Part shown: piece by piece, positions 1-6,790 of the stretch
Numbering within the stretch: position 1 is the first letter of the stretch
Layout of the letters: each line of letters begins with the position of its first letter
Source: Thermoplasmata archaeon
GTDB taxonomy: Archaea; Thermoplasmatota; Thermoplasmata; Lutacidiplasmatales; UBA184
Assembly: GCA_021809545.1 (NCBI GenBank)
Contig: JAKAYL010000014.1
Location: forward strand, 1 to 37,418
Length of the DNA stretch: 37,418 nucleotides
Direction of reading: 5' to 3'
Program-made: the position numbers and the translations under genes
Notes under the pieces: model-generated
What the model was told of the DNA's origin: nothing
Databases searched by the model: none
Seen by the model: the letters and a program-made list of their open reading frames with translations, nothing else

Positions 1-315
1 TACGCGGGGCTGCCCACCGGTTGCCTCTCCCAAAATCTCTCCCGGTTCTCGTGCGCTCCCAGCCAGGCGGGGCAATTCCGCATCACCGTCACGGTGACCG
101 ATGTCCTGGGGCACTCGGTCTCCGCGGTCCAGAACCTCACGGTAAGGGCTCCTGCATCCTCAGGGAACAGCTCCCTGGTGAGCCCATGGGACCTCGTTGG
201 AGTGGCCGTCCTTGTGGTGGCCATCCTCGTCATCGTCTACCTGGCCCGGCGGCGGCATATCGGGGCTGAGCCGGGGGCCATCCCGGCTCCACCCCCCTCC
301 GAACCGCCCCAGTGA
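1..315 (+). CDS. C-terminal end of a PKD/Ig-like surface protein with a membrane anchor (5' partial)
   Basis: The reading frame is open from the first base and stops with TGA at 313-315, so only the last 104 residues are present. The visible part starts with a segment reading GLPTGC, then a second Cys about 12 residues later, then ITVTVTDVLG. This is the closing beta-strand pattern of PKD/Ig-like domains in archaeal surface proteins, with a probable disulfide. A hydrophobic helix (VGVAVLVVAILVIVYLA) follows, then a basic RRR stop-transfer and a short Pro-rich cytoplasmic tail. This suggests a large extracellular protein with a C-terminal anchor. The N-terminal domains that would show its role (protease, binding protein, S-layer component) lie outside the window. 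The domain type is inferred from a short fragment. Confidence 0.7.
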   Translation, partial: YAGLPTGCLSQNLSRFSCAPSQAGQFRITVTVTDVLGHSVSAVQNLTVRAPASSGNSSLVSPWDLVGVAVLVVAILVIVYLARRRHIGAEPGAIPAPPPSEPPQ

Positions 316-368
316 GCCCGGGACCGGGGCAACCCCTGAGGCATCGCCGAAGGCCGCTCCAATAACTC

Positions 369-374
369 TTTTAA
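369..374 (+). promoter_or_regulatory. TATA box of the ABC exporter operon
   Basis: TTTTAA lies 24-29 bases upstream of the ATG at 398. That is the archaeal TATA-to-start distance, so transcription would begin at or within a few bases of the start codon (leaderless mRNA). No Shine-Dalgarno sequence precedes this ATG, which agrees. Confidence 0.55.
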
Positions 375-397
375 CGCCCAACTAATGGACGTACGTC

Positions 398-1324
398 ATG
401 GCGAGCGCGATATCCGCCCAGGGTCTGGAGAAGACCTACGGGGAACTTCGTGCCGTGGACGGGCTCTCCTTCGACGTGGAGGAGGGCACGATCTTCGCTT
501 TCCTCGGTCCCAATGGGGCCGGGAAGACCACCACCGTGGAGATCCTGGAAGGGCTCCGCCGGGCCACGGCGGGCGAGGTGAAGGTGCTCGGACTGGACCC
601 CTGGAAGCAGGCCGATGCGCTCCACCACCGCATCGGGGTCATCCCCCAGGAGTTCCGGTTCTTCGACAAGACGACCCCCCGCGAGGCCATCGAGTACTAC
701 GCCACCCTCTTCGACAAGAAGGCTGACGCCGACGAGTTGCTTCGCAAGGTCGAGCTCACCGAAAAGGCGGAAAGTTACTTTGATACGCTTTCCGGAGGGC
801 AGAAGCAGAAGCTGGGCCTCGCGCTGGCGTTGGTGAACGACCCGCCGCTCCTCTTCTTGGACGAGCCCACGAGCGGGCTCGACCCCCATGCCCGGCGCGC
901 CATCTGGGAGGTCATCAAGGAGGCGAAGAGGGGAGGGCGCACGGTCTTCCTCACGACCCACTACCTTGAGGAGGCCGAGCTCCTCGCGGAGCGCGTGGCC
1001 ATCATCAACCACGGCAAGATCATCGCCGAAGGCTCCCCGGAGGAGATCATCCGGGAGCACGGCACGGCCGACCGGCTCGTGCTGGAGGGTCCTCCGGCCC
1101 TCGCCGACCACCTCGCGAAGACCCTGGGCCTCCCGGTCCACCGGGAGAACGGGAAGGTCGTGATCGAGATGTCGGACAAGCGGGACGTGGCCCGCGCCCT
1201 GGAGGAAGCGGATCGCTCGGGCCTCGGCTGGACCTCGGTCTCCACGGCCCGGGATAGCCTGGAAGACGTCTTCGTCCGCCTCGTGGGCCGGATGGAGGAG
1301 GGCGTCGTGAGGAGCGGGCGATGA
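398..1324 (+). CDS. ABC transporter ATP-binding protein (ABC-2 exporter type)
   Basis: This 308-residue nucleotide-binding subunit has the complete ABC set: Walker A GPNGAGKT (37-44), Q-loop glutamine near 84, signature LSGGQ (131-135), Walker B LLFLDE (151-156) and H-loop His188. The roughly 100 residues after the ATPase core resemble the C-terminal extension (DUF4162 type) of exporter ATPases of the DrrA/CcmA/NatA group. It would hydrolyse ATP on the cytoplasmic face to drive the permease encoded next. The stop codon overlaps the permease start as ATGA (1321-1324), so the pair is translationally coupled. The start at 398 is supported by the TATA box 24-29 bases upstream. The substrate cannot be read from sequence; this group exports drugs, lipids, ions or polysaccharide precursors. 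Confidence 0.93.
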   Translation: MASAISAQGLEKTYGELRAVDGLSFDVEEGTIFAFLGPNGAGKTTTVEILEGLRRATAGEVKVLGLDPWKQADALHHRIGVIPQEFRFFDKTTPREAIEYYATLFDKKADADELLRKVELTEKAESYFDTLSGGQKQKLGLALALVNDPPLLFLDEPTSGLDPHARRAIWEVIKEAKRGGRTVFLTTHYLEEAELLAERVAIINHGKIIAEGSPEEIIREHGTADRLVLEGPPALADHLAKTLGLPVHRENGKVVIEMSDKRDVARALEEADRSGLGWTSVSTARDSLEDVFVRLVGRMEEGVVRSGR

Positions 1325-2418
1325 ACGCACGACGCACCTACGCCGACTTCAAGGTCTTCTCGCGGAGCTACCTCCGGAACAAGGTCGCTCTCTTCTTCAC
1401 CCTCTTCTTCCCCGTGCTCCTCATCCTCCTCTTCGGGGAGATCGTGACCTCGAGCAACACGACCGTGGACCTCACGGTCCAGAACCTCGACGGGAACACC
1501 AACGTGAGCGCTCAGTTCCTGGCCGCCCTGAACCACACCGGGGTCCTCAGCCTCAGTTTCGTCCCGCCCTCCGCGGGGAACCTCTCGAAATACATGGCCG
1601 CTCACGATCTGACCGCGGGTCTCGTGATCCCGGCGGGGTTCTCCCAGGCCTATCTGCAAAAGAAGGTCGTCAGCCTGGTCCTCTACACCGACCCGGGCTC
1701 CCCCTCCACCACCGGGGTCGTGCAAGGAGCCGTGGGGGGCGTGGTGAACTACTTCAACCTGAACGCCAGCGGGGCACACCCCATCGTCCAAGTAACGGGA
1801 GAGGACGTCGGAAGCCAGGTCTACACCTACCTTGACTACCTGACCCCGGGTCTCATCGGGTTCAGCATCCTCACCAGCCCGATGTTCTCGATGGTGAACA
1901 TCATCGCCGAGTACAAGAAGGAGCGGATCTTCAAGCAGATCTCCCTCACCCCGCTCACGAAGGCCGAGTGGCTCACCTCGAAGATCCTGTGGTACTTCAT
2001 CCTCACCTTCATCGCGGCCTTCATCATCATGGGGGTCAGCTACGGGGTGTTCAACTCCCACGTGACCCTGACCCTCCTCGCCCTTCCGTTCCTCTTCGTG
2101 GGTCCGCTCCTCTTCGTCGCCCTCGGGATGATCGCGGGAGCGGTGGCGAAGACCCCGGAGAGCGCCGCCGTGATCGGGAACCTCATCACCTTCCCGATGA
2201 TGTTCCTCGCGGGCACCTTCTTCCCCGTCCAGAGCTTCAACCCCTCGCTCCAGGCGGTGGCCCACGTGCTTCCGCTCTACTACGTCATCGACGGGATGAA
2301 CAACGCGATGATCCTCCACAACACCGGTCAGGCGCTCTTCGACCTCGCGGTCACCTCGGTCATCGCCGTAATCTTCTTCATCATCGCCATCCTCGTCTTC
2401 CCCTGGAGGGAGGAATAG
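1321..2418 (+). CDS. ABC-2 type transporter permease
   Basis: A 365-residue integral membrane protein with the ABC-2 layout. It has an N-terminal helix (residues about 22-42, rich in Phe/Leu), then an extracytoplasmic domain of about 150 residues with several N-x-S/T sites, then five or so hydrophobic helices in the C-terminal half ending in WREE. The motif EYKKERIFKQISLTPLT after the first C-terminal helix matches the conserved cytoplasmic coupling helix of this family (typically E..R.R.TL..L..TP). Its start overlaps the ATPase stop, so the two make one exporter, probably with two copies of each subunit. Extracytoplasmic N-glycosylation of the large loop is possible but inferred only from the sequons. 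Confidence 0.9.
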   Translation: MNARRTYADFKVFSRSYLRNKVALFFTLFFPVLLILLFGEIVTSSNTTVDLTVQNLDGNTNVSAQFLAALNHTGVLSLSFVPPSAGNLSKYMAAHDLTAGLVIPAGFSQAYLQKKVVSLVLYTDPGSPSTTGVVQGAVGGVVNYFNLNASGAHPIVQVTGEDVGSQVYTYLDYLTPGLIGFSILTSPMFSMVNIIAEYKKERIFKQISLTPLTKAEWLTSKILWYFILTFIAAFIIMGVSYGVFNSHVTLTLLALPFLFVGPLLFVALGMIAGAVAKTPESAAVIGNLITFPMMFLAGTFFPVQSFNPSLQAVAHVLPLYYVIDGMNNAMILHNTGQALFDLAVTSVIAVIFFIIAILVFPWREE

Positions 2419-2421
2419 ACC

Positions 2422-3645
2422 ATGCCCACGGCGGGAGAACGGAAGCTGGCGCAGCTGATGGCCCGGCACGAGCGCTGGCGGAGCCGGGAGACGCTCAACC
2501 TCCTCGCTTCCGAGAACCGCTCCTCAGAGGCGGTCCAGGGCTACCTTGCCTCCGACATGGGGCGCCGCTATACCCTGAAGCTCGACCAGATGCTCCACGG
2601 CGAGAAGGTTGACAACGGCTACGCGGGCACCCGCTACCTCGACGAGGTGGAAGAGATGGCGACCCGCCTCACGGCGAAGCTCCTCCACGGGAAGTACGCC
2701 TCGGTCAAGCCCCTCTCCGGCCACATTGCCGCCATGTGCGTCCTCTCGGCCCTGCTGCCGCGGGGCGCCCGCTATCTGGCCGTCTTCCCTAGCCATGGTG
2801 GCTACGACGGATACTCTCCGGATTACCTTCCCCGGGTCTTCGATCACAAGGTGGAGGAACTCCCCATCCATGGCCCCCTGCACGAGGTCGATGTGGCCGA
2901 GGTCACCGACCTCATCCGAAAGAAACGTCCCGACGCGGTCATCCTGGGGCAGAGTTGCTTCGTGACGCCCTATCCTGTGTCCGCGATCGCCAAAGCGGTG
3001 CACGAGGTCGGGGGGCTTCTCCTGTACGATGCCTCGCACGTCCTCGGCCTTACCATGGGAGGCGAGTTCCAGGACCCGCTCTCGGAAGGAGCGGACGTGG
3101 TCTACGGCTCGACCCACAAGAGCTTCTTCGGCCCCCAAGGTGGGCTGCTCGCGACGCGGGACGCGGCGATCTTCCGGAAGATCGACGAGTGGATGACCTG
3201 GCGGATCCTGGACAACGCCCATTGGAACCGGATCGCCGCCCTCACGCAGGCCCTTCTCGAGATGGAGCGCCACGGACGCGCCTATGCGAGCACCGTCGTG
3301 AAGAACTCGAAGTCCCTGGCCCGGGCGCTCGACGAAGAGGGGATCCCCGTGCTCGGAGCCGAGCTGGGGTACACCCGTTCTCACCAGATCTTCCTGGACG
3401 GAGCCGCCCTCCAGCAGGACCACGGCGTCGCCCCACCCGGCTTTGCCCGCAGGCTGGAGCGGGAGGATATCATTATAGACCTAGTGGGTAGGGTAGGCAC
3501 GGCCGAGGCGACCCGGATCGGGGTCCGCCCCTCCGACCTCCCGGAGGTGGCGGCACTGATGAGGGCCGCCGGGCTGGAAGGGAAGAAAGTGCGACCGAAA
3601 GTACACGAGTTCCGGCGGAGATACCGACGTCTCCGCTTCGCCTAA
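2422..3645 (+). CDS. glyA: Divergent serine hydroxymethyltransferase-like PLP enzyme
   Basis: This 407-residue fold-type I PLP enzyme is closest in motifs to GlyA, which interconverts serine and glycine with a (tetrahydro)pterin one-carbon carrier. LLASENRSS matches the family LIASEN segment. LLYDASHVLGL supplies the PLP-ring Asp and the following His. GSTHKSFFGPQGG carries the Schiff-base lysine, Lys233. ATRIG near the C-terminus supplies the substrate-carboxylate Arg. It departs from typical GlyA where YYGG....D..E is expected and YAGTRYLDEVE is found, and the C-terminal domain is short. It could therefore be an archaeal GlyA with a modified pterin, or a related aldolase or beta-eliminating enzyme. 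A GGAGGGAGGA Shine-Dalgarno (2405-2414) sits 7 bases before the ATG, inside the end of the ABC permease gene, so it probably belongs to that operon. Confidence 0.75.
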   Translation: MPTAGERKLAQLMARHERWRSRETLNLLASENRSSEAVQGYLASDMGRRYTLKLDQMLHGEKVDNGYAGTRYLDEVEEMATRLTAKLLHGKYASVKPLSGHIAAMCVLSALLPRGARYLAVFPSHGGYDGYSPDYLPRVFDHKVEELPIHGPLHEVDVAEVTDLIRKKRPDAVILGQSCFVTPYPVSAIAKAVHEVGGLLLYDASHVLGLTMGGEFQDPLSEGADVVYGSTHKSFFGPQGGLLATRDAAIFRKIDEWMTWRILDNAHWNRIAALTQALLEMERHGRAYASTVVKNSKSLARALDEEGIPVLGAELGYTRSHQIFLDGAALQQDHGVAPPGFARRLEREDIIIDLVGRVGTAEATRIGVRPSDLPEVAALMRAAGLEGKKVRPKVHEFRRRYRRLRFA

Positions 3646-3659
3646 GCGGGCCGGTCCCG

Positions 3660-4442
3660 ATGCTCACCTTCCTTGCGGTGGCCCTTGGGGGAGGCCCTGC
3701 GCTCCTCTCCCTGATCATAACCCTCGTCCTCCTGACGCTCCTCGCCTACCTCGCCGTCCCCTTGCGCGTCCTCACCGCGCGGGGCAGCCTCGCCGCCTAC
3801 CTCTTCGGGCTGGTCTTCCTCCTCATCGGCGGCCTCCCCTATCTCTTCCTCATGGTCCTGTTCGTCTTCCTGGGGGCGGTCGCGACCCGCTATCACATTG
3901 GAGAAAAGAAGAAGCGGAAGGTGAGCGAAGGGACAGAAGGAGAACGGGACATTGGCAACGTCCTCGCCCACGTGCTCCTGCCCTCCGGGATCCTCCTCAT
4001 CTCCCTCATCCCCGGCCCCTATTCGCTCGGGGGGTTGACCCCCTTTCTGTACACCAGCGCCCTGGCCTTCGGGGCGGCCGATACGTTCGCCTCCGAGATC
4101 GGGGTCCTCGGAGGGACCCCCTATAGCATCCTCGGGAAGGGAAAGATCCCCATCGGTACGAACGGTGGGGTCAGTCTGCTCGGGGAGCTGGCGGGCTTCG
4201 CCGGAGCCTTCCTCCTCACGCTCTTCGGTGCCCTCGCCTTCGAGATATTCTCCACCACCCAGGGGGGAGACTTCCTCCTCTGGGTCCTGCTGGCCGCGAT
4301 CGCCGGCTGGATCGGATGTCAGGTGGACAGCGTGCTGGGTGCGACCGCCGAGGAGAAGGGCCTGCTGGGGAAGAACCACGTCAACCTGCTCGCCATGGCC
4401 TTTACTATCCCCGTGGCCCTGGGGTTGTACCTGATCCTATGA
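3660..4442 (+). CDS. DUF92 family integral membrane protein
   Basis: A 260-residue protein with about six hydrophobic helices and the DUF92 family signatures: ERDIGNVLAH, AADTFASEIG, IPIGTNGGVSLLGE and a C-terminal GxxxDSxLGAT-like stretch. In plants and cyanobacteria the DUF92 member VTE6 acts as a phytyl-phosphate kinase in isoprenoid-alcohol salvage. An equivalent role on geranylgeranyl or phytyl phosphates for archaeal lipids is a reasonable guess but not shown here. It begins 14 bases after glyA, and its stop overlaps the queC start as ATGA (4439-4442), so it is in the same transcription unit. The conserved polar motifs in the loops (Asp-Thr, Asn-Gly-Gly, Asp-Ser) are the likely active-site residues. 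Confidence 0.85.
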   Translation: MLTFLAVALGGGPALLSLIITLVLLTLLAYLAVPLRVLTARGSLAAYLFGLVFLLIGGLPYLFLMVLFVFLGAVATRYHIGEKKKRKVSEGTEGERDIGNVLAHVLLPSGILLISLIPGPYSLGGLTPFLYTSALAFGAADTFASEIGVLGGTPYSILGKGKIPIGTNGGVSLLGELAGFAGAFLLTLFGALAFEIFSTTQGGDFLLWVLLAAIAGWIGCQVDSVLGATAEEKGLLGKNHVNLLAMAFTIPVALGLYLIL

Positions 4443-5146
4443 AGGGTTCGGGACGAAGCCGGAAAACCTCCCGGGGGGGCGCGGTGGTCCTTCTTTCGGG
4501 AGGAATGGACTCCGCAACGACACTGGCCATCGCCCGGCACCGGGGGCATCATCCCCTCTACGCGCTCTCGATCAGCTACGGGCAGAGGCATGCCCGGGAG
4601 CTCCTCTCGGCCCGGCGAGTGGCCCGGCATTACGGGGCCACGCTGGTGACGATGACGCTCCCGCTGGCGAAGGTGGCCCCCTCCGCACTGACCCGTTCGG
4701 ACATCCCCGTCCCCACGGGCCGGTCCGCGGAGGAGATCGGGCGAGGGATCCCCGCCACCTATGTCCCGGCGCGGAACACGGTCTTCCTTTCCATCGCCCT
4801 CGCCCTCGCCGAGTCGACCAGAGCCGAGGCGATCTACCTCGGGATCAACGCCGTGGACTACTCGGGCTACCCAGACTGCCGGCCCGAGTACCTCCGGGCC
4901 TACCGGCGCATGGCGCGGCTGGCCACCCGGAGCGGGGTGGAGCGGGGAGAATCCCCTCGGATCGAAGCCCCCCTCCTCCACATGACCAAGGCGGACATCG
5001 TACGTACGGGCGACCGTCTGGGGGTACCTTGGGAGCTCACCTGGAGTTGCTACCGCGGGGGGAAGGAGCCCTGCGGGAGATGCGATGCCTGCCAGCTAAG
5101 GGAGCGGGGGTTCCGGGAAGCCGGGGCTGCCCGAAGACGTAAATAG
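4439..5146 (+). CDS. queC: 7-cyano-7-deazaguanine synthase (QueC)
   Basis: This ATP-dependent enzyme converts 7-carboxy-7-deazaguanine plus ammonia to preQ0. In archaea preQ0 is the precursor of archaeosine at position 15 of tRNA. The 235-residue product has the PP-loop motif SGGMDS (20-25), a central YVPARNTVFLSIALA stretch and a C-terminal zinc site (CYRGG...CGRCDAC), all diagnostic of QueC. The start was chosen at the ATG that overlaps the upstream TGA; a longer frame starting at 4316 lies inside the DUF92 gene and adds no family sequence. No queD, queE or tgtA neighbour is visible, so the rest of the pathway must lie elsewhere. Confidence 0.93.
   Translation: MKGSGRSRKTSRGGAVVLLSGGMDSATTLAIARHRGHHPLYALSISYGQRHARELLSARRVARHYGATLVTMTLPLAKVAPSALTRSDIPVPTGRSAEEIGRGIPATYVPARNTVFLSIALALAESTRAEAIYLGINAVDYSGYPDCRPEYLRAYRRMARLATRSGVERGESPRIEAPLLHMTKADIVRTGDRLGVPWELTWSCYRGGKEPCGRCDACQLRERGFREAGAARRRK
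5140..5145 (+). promoter_or_regulatory. TATA box for the small membrane protein gene
   Basis: TAAATA overlaps the end of queC and lies 27-32 bases upstream of the ATG at 5172. This is correct archaeal spacing for a very short or absent leader. Confidence 0.5.
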
Positions 5147-5171
5147 CCCTGGCCGTTGCTGCTGCGCAGAA

Positions 5172-5639
5172 ATGAGTGGGGAGCAGCAACTAACGATCAC
5201 GGCCCGCCTCCGCATACTCTACCGGACGATCCGTTTCCCTCTCGGGGTCGTCATACTGGTGTTGGGCGCTTTCCTGAGCATCAGCGCCTTCGCCGCGTAT
5301 TCCCCCCTTCTCTACGATCAGCCCTTCTCCAGCTATGTGCCGACGCTCCTCGGTCCCGACTGCCCGGCGAACGCCAGCTGCCCGGCGAACTACCAGTCGA
5401 CGACCACCGACTGGATCCTGCTCTTCGTCGTGGCCGGGCTCATCATCGATATCGTCGGGATCTACATGGTCGCCGTCTATCTGGTGGCTCGAAAACGGTT
5501 CGAGCACCTCATCAAGACGAAGAGCAAGGCCGAGTTCGTGCGGAACCTGCCGGAAGTCGAAGACCTCCTCTGGGACCTGACGCCGAACGACGAGGAACGG
5601 CTCGTCCGTCGCAAGCAGGAACTCCGGATCCGGGACTAG
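5172..5639 (+). CDS. Small membrane protein of unknown function
   Basis: I do not recognise this 155-residue protein. It has a short basic N-terminus, a first membrane helix (about residues 21-42, FPLGVVILVLGAFLSISAFA), then an outside loop of about 45 residues containing two cysteines in CPANASCPAN that could form a disulfide. A second helix (about 80-105, WILLFVVAGLIIDIVGIYMVAV) leads to a charged cytoplasmic tail of about 50 residues (FEHLIKTKSKAEFVRNLPEVEDLLWDL). Both termini would face the cytoplasm. The tail looks helical and could bind a soluble partner. A TATA box overlapping the queC stop suggests its own promoter. Proteins of this layout appear to be common in Thermoplasmata, but I cannot name a family. 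Confidence 0.75.
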   Translation: MSGEQQLTITARLRILYRTIRFPLGVVILVLGAFLSISAFAAYSPLLYDQPFSSYVPTLLGPDCPANASCPANYQSTTTDWILLFVVAGLIIDIVGIYMVAVYLVARKRFEHLIKTKSKAEFVRNLPEVEDLLWDLTPNDEERLVRRKQELRIRD

Positions 5640-5676
5640 TCCGGGGCTCTCCCCTCAGGCTTTTCTGCTCCGCACA

Positions 5677-6750
5677 TTGTTCTCGGGTGCCTTGCTCGAT
5701 CTGGAAACTTGGGCCCGCAGCATCCCACCGCTGGATGCCGGGGCCGCCGAAAAGGCCCGGGAACGGCTCAACCACCTCACCAAGCCTGAGGGGAGCCTGG
5801 GCCGGCTGGAGGACCTCGCCATCCAGCTCGCCGCGATCCAGGGCAACCCACTTCCGTCCGTGGAGCGGCGGAGCGTCCTCGTCTTCGCGGCGGACCACGG
5901 GGTCACCGCGGAAGGGGTCTCGGCGTATCCGCGGGAGGTCACTCCAGCCATGGTCCGAAATTTCCTGGCGGGAGGCGCGGCCATCAACGTGCTGGCCCGA
6001 CTCGCGGGCGCCGATCTGCGGATCGTGGACGTCGGGGTGGACGCGGACCCGTTCCCACCTCACGAACGGCTGATCTCCCGTCGAGTGGCCCGCGGCACCC
6101 AGAACCTGGCGCGGGAGGACGCCATGACGGACGCGGAGACCCGGTCGGCCCTCTTGACCGGACGCGAGGTCGTCCTGGAGGCTCTCGGACGGGGAGCCCA
6201 GGCGATCGCCCTGGGAGACATGGGGATCGGGAACACGACCTCGGCGAGCGCCCTGGTCTCGGCGATCACCGGGAAGGAACCGCGGGAGGTCGTGGGACGG
6301 GGAACCGGGATCGGGGACGAGGCCCTTCAACGGAAGATCGCGGTCGTGGAGAAGGGGCTTGCCCGACTGGGAGGCACCCGGGAGCCCCTGCGGGTGCTTT
6401 CTGCCCTCGGAGGCTTCGAGATCGCCGCCATCGCGGGAGCCGCCCTCGAGGCGGCGAGCCACCGGATCCCGGTGGTGATCGATGGCGTGATCTCCACCGC
6501 CGGGGCGCTCTGGGCCACCACGGTCTCCCCGCGGCTCCGGGAGTTCCTCATCCCGGCCCACCTCTCCCAGGAGCCCGGGCACAAGGCCGCCCTCCAACAT
6601 CTGCGCCTCCGCCCCTACCTCGATCTCTCGCTGCGCCTGGGCGAAGGGACGGGGGCCGCGCTCGCCCTCCTCCTCTGCGATGCGTCCTGCCGCATCCTGC
6701 GGGAGATGGCCACGTTTGAAGAGGCCGCGGTCGCCGGCAGGATCCTCTGA
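5677..6750 (+). CDS. cobT: Nicotinate-nucleotide--dimethylbenzimidazole phosphoribosyltransferase (CobT)
   Basis: CobT transfers the ribose phosphate of nicotinate mononucleotide to a lower-ligand base, making the alpha-ribazole phosphate used in cobamide assembly. The 357-residue sequence follows the family throughout: LTKPEGSLGRLEDLAIQLA near the N-terminus, FAADHGVTAEGVSAYP, GDMGIGNTTSASAL, GRGTGIGD, and the catalytic-glutamate region LSQEPGHKAAL. The base actually used cannot be inferred. The start is uncertain: there is no ATG. TTG at 5677 is listed, and TTG at 5692 would also fit the family N-terminus. Length is typical of CobT (about 350). No other cobamide gene is adjacent, so it may serve salvage rather than a local de novo cluster. 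Confidence 0.92.
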   Translation: MFSGALLDLETWARSIPPLDAGAAEKARERLNHLTKPEGSLGRLEDLAIQLAAIQGNPLPSVERRSVLVFAADHGVTAEGVSAYPREVTPAMVRNFLAGGAAINVLARLAGADLRIVDVGVDADPFPPHERLISRRVARGTQNLAREDAMTDAETRSALLTGREVVLEALGRGAQAIALGDMGIGNTTSASALVSAITGKEPREVVGRGTGIGDEALQRKIAVVEKGLARLGGTREPLRVLSALGGFEIAAIAGAALEAASHRIPVVIDGVISTAGALWATTVSPRLREFLIPAHLSQEPGHKAALQHLRLRPYLDLSLRLGEGTGAALALLLCDASCRILREMATFEEAAVAGRIL

Positions 6751-6759
6751 AGGGTGACC

Positions 6760-6766
6760 TTATCAA
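6760..6766 (+). promoter_or_regulatory. Possible TATA box for the M1 aminopeptidase gene
   Basis: TTATCAA lies 25-31 bases before the ATG at 6791. It is a weak match to the archaeal consensus at the right distance, and no Shine-Dalgarno precedes the ATG. Confidence 0.35.
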
Positions 6767-6790
6767 GGGGCCCTGCTCTCGGGCTACGTC

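Noticed and set aside
961-2469. A 502-codon minus-strand frame opposite the ABC exporter genes
   Set aside because: It crosses two intact genes with ATGA coupling, and its Glu/Asp/Arg-rich product has no domain.
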